Source: Sporobacter termitidis DSM 10068
Lineage (GTDB): Bacteria; Bacillota; Clostridia; Oscillospirales; Oscillospiraceae
Assembly (NCBI RefSeq): GCF_900130065.1
Contig: NZ_FQXV01000017.1
Location: forward strand, 1 to 64,000
Direction: 5' to 3'
Length of the DNA: 64,000 nt
Of the stretch, positions 1 to 7,721 are shown in pieces. The stretch's first letter is position 1. Each line of letters begins with the position of its first letter. The position numbers were made by a program, and so were the translations under genes. The notes beneath the pieces were generated by a model that worked only from the letters and a program-made list of their open reading frames with translations, did not search any database and was not told the DNA's origin.

Positions 1-1
1 T

Positions 2-886
2 CCCGGCGCTGGCGGCGAACCCGGAGAGGGCGGGCCCGGCGGTAGGGTTTTGGTTATGGACCTGACCGTCGTCCCATTGTCGGTCAAAGAGTATTCCTGC
101 GGCGAACACACCATATTTGATGGCATCAGCGCGGAAACGGGCCACGCCTACGGCTCCGGCTATGTTGAGCCAAAATCGGGCCTCATCTTAGGGCGAAAAG
201 GCGATACCGGGGAATTGGCGGGCGGCGCGGGGGCAGGATCGTCAGGCGTGGGGCCAAATGTAACGAAAAACGAAACCACTTATCACCCCGGAGCCAACGG
301 TTCACCGGCATCGTTAGGCGGCGTTACAGCATACGGCGGATATGGCGGCGGCGCAGGCTCGGCGGGCAATGGATTAGCGGGGCAGAGCGGGGCTGTATCT
401 AAATCTGGCGGATACAACTACACCTACACATTCCATGGCGGCGGTACTTGGTCGGGGACGATGACAGGCCGTTCGGACTTTACATTTAATGCTGATACGG
501 GCGTGTTCACTTTAACGGGATCGACAGTCACAATTACGTCGGGGGCGTCGGCTGCGGATGTTACCCATTGTTACGTACTTAGCGGCGTTAACCTCTATAA
601 CTACCGTAATGTCGACAATGACGGTGTGTATCGCGGTGATTACATTGATACATACATAAGAACAGGCAGCCCGGCTGCATATACACAGTACAATGGTGGC
701 GGTGGCGATGGCGGTATCGGAGCTCCCGGAGCGGATGCGACGGGATACGGTCAAGGCGGCCAGGGTGGCGACGGTGGCGGTGGCGGCGGACAATCGCAAG
801 GATACTCCGGCGCTCGAACTGGCCTCGGTGGCGCTGGCGGTCTCGGCGGTGCCGGCCGCAAAGGCGTTATTATCATTTATTACTAA
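2..886 (+). CDS. Glycine-rich phage tail/adhesin protein (5' end outside window)
   Basis: The reading frame is open from the left edge, so the ATG at 50 is internal and the N-terminus lies outside the window. The product is dominated by glycine-rich low-complexity stretches (GGAGAGSSG, GGYGGGAGSAG, GGQGGDGGGGGGQ) flanking a beta-rich, Thr/Ser-rich middle, and ends GVIIIYY. Glycine-rich C-termini of this kind are typical of phage tail-fibre or receptor-binding proteins. Twelve bases separate it from the next tail gene, so the two are probably co-transcribed. The exact family is not recognised; the tail role is inferred from composition and neighbours. Confidence 0.7.
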   Translation, partial: PGAGGEPGEGGPGGRVLVMDLTVVPLSVKEYSCGEHTIFDGISAETGHAYGSGYVEPKSGLILGRKGDTGELAGGAGAGSSGVGPNVTKNETTYHPGANGSPASLGGVTAYGGYGGGAGSAGNGLAGQSGAVSKSGGYNYTYTFHGGGTWSGTMTGRSDFTFNADTGVFTLTGSTVTITSGASAADVTHCYVLSGVNLYNYRNVDNDGVYRGDYIDTYIRTGSPAAYTQYNGGGGDGGIGAPGADATGYGQGGQGGDGGGGGGQSQGYSGARTGLGGAGGLGGAGRKGVIIIYY

Positions 887-898
887 GAGGGTGAGACA

Positions 899-2041
899 AT
901 GCCAAGCTTTACACTTAAGTACACCGGCAAGCAGTTAGAGGATTTGGTTGCGACCGGCTTAACCCCGCGTGGCGCATATAACGCCGGTACGACGTACCCG
1001 GTCAAAAGCCTTATAACGTACAGCGGCAACGCCTATATCACGCTACAGGAGGTCACAGGCGTCACACCAACCAATGACGGCGTACATTATCAGTTGCTAT
1101 TGCTGGAGATCGGCGAGGGCCCGCCGGGACCTGCGGGCGCAGACGGCCCGGCTGGACCGGCAGGAGAACCCGGACCCGCTGGAGAGCCCGGCCCGCCCGG
1201 TCCCGCTACGATAACGGTCGGGTCGTATACTACCGGCGATCCCGGTACTGATCTAATCATATCAAATTCGGGTACGGCAGAAAATCTCATACTCAATTTT
1301 GTGGTACCGCGCGGCAATCCTGGCGCAAACGGCAACGGCATCGCGTCAATAGCTCAAATAAGCGGCACAGGCGCACCGGGGACGTACGATACATACCGCA
1401 TAACGATGACAAGCGGCGCAACGTTTGATTTTGATGTATATCAAGGCGCTAATGGCTCGGGCTCCGGCGACATGACAAAATCCGTCTATGACCCTACAAA
1501 CAAAAATCAGGATGCCTTTGCCTATGCTGATACGGCGGCAAGCATAAGTGGTCTCACAGCAGAAACGGCCATCGCAGATACTGACTACTTTCCATATCAG
1601 GACACATCAGCGAATGGCAAGCGGAAAACGCTCTGGAGCAATATTAAATCCGTCCTCGGCGCGGTTTTCGCTCCACTAAGCCACATGCACGGTAATATCA
1701 CCAACGCTGGGGCAATCGGCACGACGCCGAGTCTCCCGGTGTTTACGGGCACGTCAGGAGTGCTTACCGAGATGACCGTTGCAGCGGCCAGGAATGTCCT
1801 TGGCCTTGGCAATACGACTGGGCCAGTTCCGGTGTCCAACGGTGGTACCGGCGTGGCGACGGCTCCAGCAGCGCTGGCCACTCTCGGCGCTATGCCTATC
1901 GCTGGCGGGATATTCACCGGCGCGGCAATCGCCCAAACGAACACGAACTACACCACAGCGCAGATGCGCAATGTCACCCTCTCCACAGCGGACCCGAGCG
2001 GCGGCAACAACGGCGATATCTGGATAAAGTACCAAGCGTAG
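899..2041 (+). CDS. Collagen-like phage tail fibre protein
   Basis: This 380-residue protein has an N-terminal segment (about 1-75) with a carbohydrate-binding-like stretch (GAYNAGTTYPVKSLITYSGNAYI), then a collagen-like Gly-X-Y run (about 76-105, GPPGPAGADGPAGPAGEPGP) and a second short one near 140. The C-terminus, with DPSGGNNGDIWIKY, resembles many Firmicutes phage tail fibres. Collagen repeats form trimeric stalks in tail fibres. GAGGGTG upstream serves as ribosome binding site. It sits between the glycine-rich protein and a DUF6273 protein, consistent with a distal tail/adhesion module. Confidence 0.8.
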   Translation: MPSFTLKYTGKQLEDLVATGLTPRGAYNAGTTYPVKSLITYSGNAYITLQEVTGVTPTNDGVHYQLLLLEIGEGPPGPAGADGPAGPAGEPGPAGEPGPPGPATITVGSYTTGDPGTDLIISNSGTAENLILNFVVPRGNPGANGNGIASIAQISGTGAPGTYDTYRITMTSGATFDFDVYQGANGSGSGDMTKSVYDPTNKNQDAFAYADTAASISGLTAETAIADTDYFPYQDTSANGKRKTLWSNIKSVLGAVFAPLSHMHGNITNAGAIGTTPSLPVFTGTSGVLTEMTVAAARNVLGLGNTTGPVPVSNGGTGVATAPAALATLGAMPIAGGIFTGAAIAQTNTNYTTAQMRNVTLSTADPSGGNNGDIWIKYQA

Positions 2042-2053
2042 GAGGGTCTAAAA

Positions 2054-3013
2054 ATGGCGCAGCCAATATCCAATCTCGCTGTCGGCGCGGTGGTAAAGTC
2101 GCTCGACACGACGTACAACGGCGCCGTCATCCGATTCAAGATAGGACATATTTCAGGTGGCCGTGTGAAGCTGTGCACTGAACGAATTATCACCTTGAAG
2201 TGTTTCGACGCCAAAGAGGCCAGCAACCCGAACAGCGGCCGTGCGGCTGGCGGGAATAATATGTACAGCGTTTCCAACATTGACCAATGGTTAAATAGTT
2301 TGGCTGGCGCCGGCGCTTGGTATTCCGCCCGGCACACCTATGATGCTCCGCCGAATAACGCAAACGTCTATTCGAATTATAATGAGTATGACGCTGAGGC
2401 TGGATTTTTGTCACATTTTGAAACGGCATTTAGAGATGCAATTCAAGATACGACAATCCGTGTAGTGAGGAACACCGTCACCGATGGCGGCAGCTATGAA
2501 GACATCACCCGGAAAGTCTACCTCCTATCAAGAACCGAAGTTGGGCAAGCAAACGAAAACGGCATCGCGGAGGGATCAAAGTGGGACCTTTTCAGCGACA
2601 ACAATAGCCGTCTTGCTATGCCGACAGCCGAAGCTGTCAGTGCGTCCGAATACACGGACGCAGCCCTGTCTTCTTCTCAGAACTGGCAATACTGGCTAAG
2701 AACTCCGATTTCAAGTTCTTCAAGCGTCCAACGGTATGCTATTCCCGCTGGCGGCGGATCCAGTGATGCATATTACGGATATCAGGGCATTCGGCCTGCG
2801 TTGGAATTGTTATCCTCCGCATTGGTATCTGATGCTGCGGATACCGACGGTGCCTACATACTCCAGTTCGCAACAAACCCGCTGGCAAACATGAAGGTCA
2901 AAATAGGCGGCGCATGGAAAGATTGCGAGAGCGGCGCAGTAAATATCGGCGGGGTATGGAAGTCTATCGAATCGATACACACAAAAATAGACGGTGTCTG
3001 GAAAACAGTATAG
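2054..3013 (+). CDS. DUF6273-domain phage tail-tip protein
   Basis: The 319-residue product carries a DUF6273-type domain: NMYSVSNIDQWLNS near residue 75, and about residues 205-255 the pattern YWLRTP ... RYAIPAGGGSSDAYYGYQGIRPALEL, matching the usual W-LRSP...G-RPAL signature. The last 55 residues hold three short W-K repeats (KIGGAWKDCESG, NIGGVWKSIESI, KIDGVWKTV), as seen at the ends of phage tail proteins. DUF6273 is thought to adopt a C-type-lectin-like fold used for ligand display. Its place after two tail fibre genes suggests a receptor-binding or tail-tip role, which is inference. RBS GGAGGG lies 8 bases before the ATG. Confidence 0.75.
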   Translation: MAQPISNLAVGAVVKSLDTTYNGAVIRFKIGHISGGRVKLCTERIITLKCFDAKEASNPNSGRAAGGNNMYSVSNIDQWLNSLAGAGAWYSARHTYDAPPNNANVYSNYNEYDAEAGFLSHFETAFRDAIQDTTIRVVRNTVTDGGSYEDITRKVYLLSRTEVGQANENGIAEGSKWDLFSDNNSRLAMPTAEAVSASEYTDAALSSSQNWQYWLRTPISSSSSVQRYAIPAGGGSSDAYYGYQGIRPALELLSSALVSDAADTDGAYILQFATNPLANMKVKIGGAWKDCESGAVNIGGVWKSIESIHTKIDGVWKTV

Positions 3014-3025
3014 GGGGTGATTAAT

Positions 3026-3451
3026 TTGACAGTAACCATAGGCGGCCAAAACTTAGAAGTGCTCAACGTCGTCGGATCGCAGAGAAACTTTCAGGGCGCG
3101 AACCGCAGCACCTTGGAATTCCATTTTGCAAAAGAGGCAACCACCTTCGCAGAGCTCGACACGCTTTTCAAGAATCCGCCCGACAGCCTCACGCTGACAG
3201 ACGACAGCGGCGCATACGCTCACGACAACTACACGCTGCGCGTCTCCCTAGCGCTCTCCGACGTCGTTGTAACACCGGGGACGGATACGACACCGGCGGT
3301 CACAGAGGAGCGCTATATCGTCGTCATGGCGCAGAAGACGTATGCGGAGAAGCAGCAAGACGCAATCAAAGCGCAGTCGGATATGACGCTGAACGCATTT
3401 ATTGATTTTTGCACAAATGCATTACCAAACATCATGGGAATCGGAGAATAA
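3026..3451 (+). CDS. Hypothetical phage structural protein
   Basis: A product of about 141 residues beginning TVTIGGQNLEVLNVVGSQRNFQGANRS. The best start is the TTG at 3026, 7 bases after AGGGGGTGA; a GTG at 3017 is in frame but overlaps that ribosome binding site. The C-terminal part (KTYAEKQQDAIKAQSDMTLNAF) is helical. Proteins of this form are common near the tail-fibre end of Firmicutes prophages, but I do not recognise a named function. It is probably co-transcribed with its neighbours, being only 12 bases past the DUF6273 gene. Confidence 0.7.
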   Translation: MTVTIGGQNLEVLNVVGSQRNFQGANRSTLEFHFAKEATTFAELDTLFKNPPDSLTLTDDSGAYAHDNYTLRVSLALSDVVVTPGTDTTPAVTEERYIVVMAQKTYAEKQQDAIKAQSDMTLNAFIDFCTNALPNIMGIGE

Positions 3452-3470
3452 TTTTATGGAGGTAAATAAA

Positions 3471-3647
3471 ATGGCTTGGGTTATCGTATCGGACATCGAA
3501 AAGGCGAAGAAGGAGCAGGGGCTTGCCGCTGCGCAGGACAGATACCGGGCATGGTTTGTCAATATGCCGCTGTTCGCAATGTACAAAGCCGCCGTGGACG
3601 GCACACTGACGCTTGACGGCAATGCCGATTGCATCGTATTGGCATAG
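3471..3647 (+). CDS. Small phage protein of unknown function
   Basis: The ATG at 3471 follows GGAGG by 8 bases and opens a 58-residue product (MAWVIVSDIEKAKKEQGLAAAQDRY...). It has a charged N-terminal helix and a hydrophobic C-terminus (GNADCIVLA). Similar short proteins follow the tail genes in many clostridial prophages and are sometimes labelled XkdX-like, but no XkdX signature is visible here. Function is not assigned. Confidence 0.6.
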   Translation: MAWVIVSDIEKAKKEQGLAAAQDRYRAWFVNMPLFAMYKAAVDGTLTLDGNADCIVLA

Positions 3648-3685
3648 CAGACATGGCAGCATAGTCTGCCACTGAATAATTGCAA

Positions 3686-3707
3686 GCCGCCTCATGGCGG
3701 TATTTTT
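3686..3707 (+). terminator. Rho-independent terminator after tail module
   Basis: CCGCC-TCAT-GGCGG stem-loop followed by TATTTTTA. It separates the tail genes from the lysis genes. Confidence 0.6.
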
Positions 3708-3730
3708 ATGCTTAAAGTGAGGCGGTCATA

Positions 3731-4075
3731 ATGGAAACAGCTTTAGAGGTTTTCAAACTACTTATCATACCAATCTGTATGTCACTTTTCGGGGCCTATA
3801 TCAAGCGGCGGTTTGACAAGCACGACAAGGCGGACAAGGAGCGCAATGAGGCCCGGGTTAAGAAAGAGACGCTCATGCTTCGCGGAATCAATGCCGCCGC
3901 CGCACTCGGCGACGCAACGGCAGAGTGTATGCAGAGTTTGGCGGTAGACGAATCGGGGAAAGTCACAGCATTTAAATGCAACGGCAATGTTAAAGCGGCC
4001 CGAGAGTACGCCGCCAATGTCAAACACGAACTGCGCGACTTCATGGACGAGCAGGGCGTACAGAATCTTATTTAG
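3731..4075 (+). CDS. Phage membrane protein, possible holin or lysis accessory
   Basis: The 114-residue product has one N-terminal membrane segment (about 7-24, FKLLIIPICMSLFGAYI) followed by a strongly charged helix (KRRFDKHDKADKERNEARVKKE) and a soluble C-terminus. This topology occurs in Firmicutes phage proteins placed just before the holin and endolysin. The next two genes are a small two-segment membrane protein and an endolysin, so a lysis-cassette role is likely. No specific family is recognised. The start follows GTGAGGCGG by about 5 bases. Confidence 0.65.
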   Translation: METALEVFKLLIIPICMSLFGAYIKRRFDKHDKADKERNEARVKKETLMLRGINAAAALGDATAECMQSLAVDESGKVTAFKCNGNVKAAREYAANVKHELRDFMDEQGVQNLI

Positions 4076-4090
4076 GAGGGATTACAAATC

Positions 4091-4276
4091 ATGAAAATCG
4101 TTGAAAACCTCGCGGCCCTGATTAAGGTCAAGACCATCGTCACGCTGGCCGTCGTTGCGGTATTCGTTTACTTAGCCGTCGTCGGCAAAATTTCAGCGGA
4201 CAATGTGATGAGCATTGCTATGATGGTCGTCGCGTTCTACTTCGGCACCCAGAGCGAGAAGGGGCAGACGAAATGA
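4091..4276 (+). CDS. Small phage holin
   Basis: A 61-residue protein with two hydrophobic segments (about 16-32, TIVTLAVVAVFVYLAVV, and 38-53, VMSIAMMVVAFYFGTQ) and a charged C-terminus (SEKGQTK). Size and topology are those of small class II holins, which permeabilise the membrane to release the endolysin. Its last bases overlap the endolysin start (ATGA), which indicates translational coupling. The holin call rests on topology and position, not on a family signature. Confidence 0.75.
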   Translation: MKIVENLAALIKVKTIVTLAVVAVFVYLAVVGKISADNVMSIAMMVVAFYFGTQSEKGQTK

Positions 4277-5016
4277 CCAAAGGTATCGATTGCGCGTCGC
4301 GCATCACAAGCACTATAGCCGCTGACCTCGTGCGCAGCGGCTATAACTTCGCCTGCCGGTACATAGCTGGCACTACAAAGCAGATGTATGCCGCCGAGGC
4401 TCAAATCATATCCGCTGCCGGGCTGGACATCCTATGCGTCTACGAGACCACAGCAGACCGCCCACGTGGCGGCGCGGCATCCGGCAGTGCAGACGGTGCG
4501 GCGGCGTACAAGGCCGTCCAGGCGCTCTGTATGCCCGCTACGGGCATCGTCTATTTTGCGGCGGACTTTGACGCTCGGGCGACCGACATGAATAACATCG
4601 AATCGTATCTGCGGGCCGCCAGAGCACAGACCGGGCCTTATGAGGTCGGCATATACGGCAGCTATGCCGTCGTTGAAGACATGGCCGCACGCGGTGCCTG
4701 TAAGGGATTTTGGCAGACATATGCGTGGTCGAGCGGGAAGTTGTCCGCACATGCCCAGGTATACCAATACAAAAACGGCCAGACGGCCGCCGGCATCAGC
4801 GTCGATCTGAACGAGGCATACGGCGATGCCGGTATGTGGAGCTACAGAGAAGAGGTGAACCCGGTGGAGAACAAGCCGAGCGATTGGGCCGCCAGCGCCG
4901 TCCAGAAAGCCATTGCCAAGGGTCTGACTGGCGATGAGCATGGTGATCTGCATTTGCAGGACACGGTTACGATGGAGCATATGCTTGCCACGCTGGAGAA
5001 ACTGGGACTGCTGTAA
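4273..5016 (+). CDS. Phage endolysin, DUF1906 (glycoside-hydrolase-like) domain
   Basis: The 247-residue product begins MTKGIDCASRITSTIAADLV and contains FACRYIAGT, YFAADFDA and YEVGIYGSYAVVEDMAA, the pattern of the DUF1906/Rv2525c-like TIM-barrel domain related to glycosyl hydrolase family 25. D6 and the D-x-D near residue 98 are in the expected active-site region. The last 45 residues (SDWAASAVQKAIAKGLTGDEHGDL) resemble a single S-layer-homology-like wall-binding repeat common in clostridial lysins. It overlaps the holin gene by 4 bases, completing a lysis cassette. Peptidoglycan as substrate is inferred. Confidence 0.85.
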   Translation: MTKGIDCASRITSTIAADLVRSGYNFACRYIAGTTKQMYAAEAQIISAAGLDILCVYETTADRPRGGAASGSADGAAAYKAVQALCMPATGIVYFAADFDARATDMNNIESYLRAARAQTGPYEVGIYGSYAVVEDMAARGACKGFWQTYAWSSGKLSAHAQVYQYKNGQTAAGISVDLNEAYGDAGMWSYREEVNPVENKPSDWAASAVQKAIAKGLTGDEHGDLHLQDTVTMEHMLATLEKLGLL

Positions 5017-5035
5017 AAGTCAATATCACTCGAAA

Positions 5036-5076
5036 CGCCCCGGGCAACGGATAATACCGCGCCCGGGGCGTTTTTC
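5036..5076 (+). terminator. Terminator after endolysin
   Basis: CGCCCCGGGC and GCCCGGGGCG form a perfect 10-bp stem around a 15-nt loop, followed by TTTTTCTT. It closes the late lysis operon. Confidence 0.9.
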
Positions 5077-5155
5077 TTAATATTTTCCAAATATCAAAAC
5101 TGCTGTTGAAAAGGCGACATAGAATTTGTTATTATATAACATAAGGAGGAATAAT

Positions 5156-5347
5156 ATGGGCTTTAACACAATGCCAGAGCTTATGACCGCCAAACAAATA
5201 TGTGATATGTTCTCCATCAGCTATACGACATTTCACAGAGAATTGAAGAGCGGCCGCCTAAAGGGGTTCAAAGTAGGAGACAGTTGGAGATTTGAAAAGC
5301 AAGCGATTCTAAATTGGATAAAAAAAGATGAGGAAATATCGGTCTGA
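5156..5347 (+). CDS. Excisionase-family helix-turn-helix protein
   Basis: A 63-residue protein whose core (MTAKQICDMFSISYTTFHRELKSGRLKGFKVGDSWRFEKQAILNWI) is the classic winged-helix of the HTH_17/excisionase (MerR-like) family. The ATG at 5156 follows AAGGAGG by 6 bases. Such proteins act as excisionases or as DNA-binding modules in phages and conjugative elements. Next to a Rha gene in a prophage, an excision or regulatory role is likely but not demonstrated. It lies after the lysis terminator, so it has its own promoter. Confidence 0.75.
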   Translation: MGFNTMPELMTAKQICDMFSISYTTFHRELKSGRLKGFKVGDSWRFEKQAILNWIKKDEEISV

Positions 5348-5452
5348 GTTTGGCGACGCACTCCGATATTTCCTCACGGCAGATTATTAATCTTAATTAA
5401 TTAAATCATAGGGTGAATAATCTGTCAAACACTAAATTTGACGGAGGTATTA

Positions 5453-6133
5453 ATGAAACACCTTGTTCCGATGGATGATTACGGCGTATTTGTAGACAAG
5501 CGCGACACAGCAAGGGCGGGCAGCCTTATGGTGGCCCAAATGTTTGAGAAAAGCCATCAACATGTATTGCGTGATATAGCAAAAATCACTGAGTCCAAAT
5601 CTGGACTTAGTGAAGAGTTTAGAGGTCGCAACTTTGCGCTGTCCTACTATAAGGACAGTACGGGTAGAAAACTTCCATGTTACGATATGACTCGTGACGG
5701 ATTTTCCTTGTTGGTTATGGGATATTCCGGAGCTAAGGCCATGCAGTTCAAAGAGGCATACATAAAGCGGTTCAATCAGATGGAAGATTTCATCGATACG
5801 CTCGTTGAGTCACGCACAGAGTTCCCGCTGCTGACACAGCAAATAAAGCTGCTGCACGACAACCCACAGCCGTATCATTTCAGCAACGAGTGCGATATGT
5901 TAAACCGCATCGTGTTGGGCGTATCGGCGAAGCAGTTCAGGGAAAAGAACGGAATTGCAAAGGGGACGAGCATAAGACCATATCTTACCCACGATCAGAT
6001 TGCCATGATTGACATGCTCCAGAAGATCGATTTCGGACTGTTGGTTGCCATACCGGATTTTGAACAGCGCAAAAGGACGCTTGAGTGGTACAAGTATAAA
6101 GCGGATCATGGCGACGTAAAAGTTATTGCGTAA
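5453..6133 (+). CDS. Rha-family phage regulatory protein
   Basis: The start at 5453 follows ACGGAGG by 6 bases. The 226-residue product contains the pRha signature: a short N-terminal strand, AGSLMVAQMFEKSHQHVLRDI, then FALSYYKDSTGRKLPCYDMTRDGFSLLVMGYSGAKAMQFKEAYIKRFNQME. Rha proteins interfere with temperate phage growth in some hosts and behave as antirepressor-like regulators. The C-terminal 110 residues do not match the common KilA/ORF6C tails I know and may be a separate domain. It has its own terminator. Confidence 0.85.
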   Translation: MKHLVPMDDYGVFVDKRDTARAGSLMVAQMFEKSHQHVLRDIAKITESKSGLSEEFRGRNFALSYYKDSTGRKLPCYDMTRDGFSLLVMGYSGAKAMQFKEAYIKRFNQMEDFIDTLVESRTEFPLLTQQIKLLHDNPQPYHFSNECDMLNRIVLGVSAKQFREKNGIAKGTSIRPYLTHDQIAMIDMLQKIDFGLLVAIPDFEQRKRTLEWYKYKADHGDVKVIA

Positions 6134-6137
6134 CAGC

Positions 6138-6187
6138 AGGCCGCTGGCCGAAACGGGAATCACCGTAACGGTTGGCGGCCTTTTTTT
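6138..6187 (+). terminator. Terminator after rha-like gene
   Basis: AGGCCGC-TGGCCG pairs with CGGTTGGCGGCCT around a long loop, followed by seven T. The T-tract overlaps the 3' end of the convergent minus-strand gene. Confidence 0.8.
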
Positions 6188-6371
6188 ATTTGTCCATGTC
6201 CTCGCGTATAAGATTGTTGATGTAGGCGTTCAGCGTTTTTCCTTGCGATGCCGCGTGTTTCATGACCGATTCTTTATTATTCGGGGGGATTAAAAGCAGG
6301 CTAACCCGGTCGTATGGGTGGGCCTCATTCCATTTTTTATTAGCTTTCTTTTTTGCTTCGCTGACGGGCAC
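6186..6371 (-). CDS. Ribbon-helix-helix-like small regulator
   Basis: The 61-residue product (MPVSEAKKKANKKWNEAHPYDRVSLLLIPPNNKESVMKHAASQGKTLNAYINNLIREDMDK) has the layout of Arc/MetJ-type ribbon-helix-helix proteins: a basic N-terminus, a short beta strand (RVSLLLIP), then two helices with the G-K-T-LNAYINNLI pattern. Such proteins repress phage early promoters or act as antitoxins. It is divergent from the 6535 gene, and the shared 160-base region contains repeated GTGTACA words that could be operators. No toxin partner is visible beside it. Confidence 0.65.
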   Translation of the reverse strand: MPVSEAKKKANKKWNEAHPYDRVSLLLIPPNNKESVMKHAASQGKTLNAYINNLIREDMDK

Positions 6372-6474
6372 AATACCAACTCCATTCTAGTCATTATTAT
6401 ATACCGCGATATGCACATATACAAGTGTACAAAATAGACAATTGCGCACGTGTACATTTTGGTATTTTGCCTGC

Positions 6475-6502
6475 TTGAAATACAATTACGTAGGTGTATA
6501 AT
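6475..6502 (+). promoter_or_regulatory. Promoter for the 6535 gene
   Basis: TTGAAA and TATAAT are separated by 16 bases, about 30 bases before the ribosome binding site. Upstream, GTGTACA occurs at about 6425 and 6450, giving operator-like words in the divergent region shared with the ribbon-helix-helix gene. Confidence 0.6.
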
Positions 6503-6534
6503 AAGACCATAAAGAACAAACGGAGGGAAACAAA

Positions 6535-6765
6535 ATGACACAGGTCAGCATAAAAGAGGCTCTTGAATGTAAAGAGAAATATGAAGCTGTAAAAAGTTAC
6601 TGCGTACTATCAAAGCAAAATGCCGCGCAAAACGATGATGACTGGGCGAAAGGATTTGCAAAAGTTCAGAAAGCGCAAGATAGGGTTCGCGCGTTACTCG
6701 GCGGCGACTATGTAACCACTATCATACTAAATAGAGACGATTTGATTAAGCAGTTCGGTTGGTAA
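6535..6765 (+). CDS. Hypothetical small phage protein
   Basis: A 76-residue protein, mostly helical (IKEALECKEKYEAVKSYCVLSKQNAAQ, AKGFAKVQKAQDRVRALLGG), with a good ribosome binding site (CGGAGGG) before the ATG. No domain is recognised. It is transcribed from the promoter at 6475 and divergent from the ribbon-helix-helix gene, a place where phages keep small early regulators. Confidence 0.6.
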   Translation: MTQVSIKEALECKEKYEAVKSYCVLSKQNAAQNDDDWAKGFAKVQKAQDRVRALLGGDYVTTIILNRDDLIKQFGW

Positions 6766-6826
6766 CCCATTGTGCCGCCCCGGTCCGGTAATAGGCCGGT
6801 AATAGGCCGGGGAAAGGATGAGGACG

Positions 6827-7042
6827 ATGAAGATATATAATAAAATAAAGTACGGCATGGTAGTGCAAACCGCGACTCTGCACCATATGCCGAGTGGCAG
6901 GTGGGCGTTTGCCACAAGTTTGTTTGGTGAGAAGCCATACGAGATAAATATGAACATGCCTATATTCGATACGGAAAACGAGGCTACGGGCTGGATCGAT
7001 AAACAGGCAGAGTGGAAAGCGGACGAAGCAATCCCCGCCTGA
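6827..7042 (+). CDS. Hypothetical small phage protein
   Basis: The likely start is the ATG at 6827, about 6 bases after GGATGAGG. The 71-residue product (MKIYNKIKYGMVVQTATLHHMPSGRWAF...) has a beta-strand-rich first half and a W-D-K helix at the end. A repeated ATAGGCCGG pair lies just upstream at about 6788-6808. I do not recognise a family. It ends in a strong bidirectional terminator. Confidence 0.55.
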   Translation: MKIYNKIKYGMVVQTATLHHMPSGRWAFATSLFGEKPYEINMNMPIFDTENEATGWIDKQAEWKADEAIPA

Positions 7043-7062
7043 CGATGGCCAGCTGGGGCAGA

Positions 7063-7096
7063 AAGGCCGGAGGTTAACCCCTCCGGCCTTTTTATT
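7063..7096. terminator. Bidirectional terminator
   Basis: AAGGCCGGAGG and CCTCCGGCCTT form an 11-bp stem with a T-rich tail. It serves the plus gene ending at 7042 and the convergent minus gene ending at 7092. Confidence 0.85.
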
Positions 7097-7280
7097 CCTC
7101 CCGCCTAAACCACGTCACTTCATGCACCCACCTATATTCAATCACCGCATTGCCTTCGTAGTGCCGGTATCCATCCTTCTTGACGCGCTCAACTTCGAGC
7201 TCGGCCAATCGCTGAGTTTTCACCGAGTATTCGTATACAACCCCGCCCGGCACGATAACGCGTATAATGTATTTGGTCAT
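7092..7280 (-). CDS. Hypothetical small protein
   Basis: Starting at the ATG complementary to 7280, 62 residues (MTKYIIRVIVPGGVVYEYSVKTQRLAELEVERVKKDGYRHYEGNAVIEYRWVHEVTWFRREE). It is beta-strand rich with a helix in the middle, like many small phage or mobile-element proteins. The ribosome binding site GGGGATG is part of a hairpin (7286-7316), so translation may be restrained. No function assigned. Confidence 0.5.
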   Translation of the reverse strand: MTKYIIRVIVPGGVVYEYSVKTQRLAELEVERVKKDGYRHYEGNAVIEYRWVHEVTWFRREE

Positions 7281-7285
7281 AGCAA

Positions 7286-7316
7286 CATCCCCCAGGCGTA
7301 TTATGCCCAGGGGATG
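7286..7316 (-). promoter_or_regulatory. Hairpin covering a ribosome binding site
   Basis: On the minus strand CATCCCC...GGC pairs with GCC...GGGGATG. The 3' arm is the Shine-Dalgarno region of the 7092-7280 gene, so the stem could occlude ribosome entry. Confidence 0.4.
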
Positions 7317-7323
7317 TGTAATA

Positions 7324-7488
7324 TCATGCTGGCCAGACGACAGCGCCCGCCTCATCGATCACGGCGTACTGTCCGTCCGGGAATCGCCTGAGCAGCCGCT
7401 CTCCGATTCTGATAAGGTCGTCCGGGTAATCGTCAGCGTGTAGGCCTGTGCGTTTACTGGCGTGGTTTATTATTACTAGTTTGTACAT
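7324..7488 (-). CDS. Hypothetical small protein
   Basis: The ATG complementary to 7488 follows AGGAGGG, giving 54 residues (MYKLVIINHASKRTGLHADDYPDDLIRIGERLLRRFPDGQYAVIDEAGAVVWPA). It is composed of a strand, an acidic middle and a C-terminal strand pair. It precedes the 7092-7280 gene on the same strand and is probably in one transcript with it. No family recognised. Confidence 0.5.
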   Translation of the reverse strand: MYKLVIINHASKRTGLHADDYPDDLIRIGERLLRRFPDGQYAVIDEAGAVVWPA

Positions 7489-7574
7489 ATAGATTGCCCT
7501 CCTGATGTCAGTATAGGTGATTGGGAGGGCGATAGGACGGACAGTGATTAGGGGATGCAAAACCGTGACATAAA

Positions 7575-7598
7575 TTTGACACAAAAATATGTGTCAAA
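7575..7598. promoter_or_regulatory. Inverted repeat, possible operator
   Basis: TTTGACACA and TGTGTCAAA are perfect 9-bp arms around 6 bases, upstream of the minus-strand gene starting at 7488. The remaining 7489-7725 holds no gene that I can support. Confidence 0.4.
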
Positions 7599-7697
7599 CG
7601 CTTACAAAACGTATCAACATTGAAGCAAATGCGGCAAGTTGAAAGCGCCGTTAACGAACAAAAAACACTGCAAATTCAGCGGTTTATGGCATGACAA

Positions 7698-7721
7698 AGC
7701 CCCGGTCTGACGACCGGGGCT
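7698..7721 (-). terminator. Terminator of the tRNA cluster
   Basis: AGCCCCGGTC and GACCGGGGCT form a perfect 10-bp stem just past the 3' end of tRNA-Val on the minus strand. Confidence 0.7.

Noticed and set aside
2054-3013. Diversity-generating retroelement target
   Set aside because: The C-terminal domain has a suitable look, but no reverse transcriptase, Avd gene or template repeat is present in the window.
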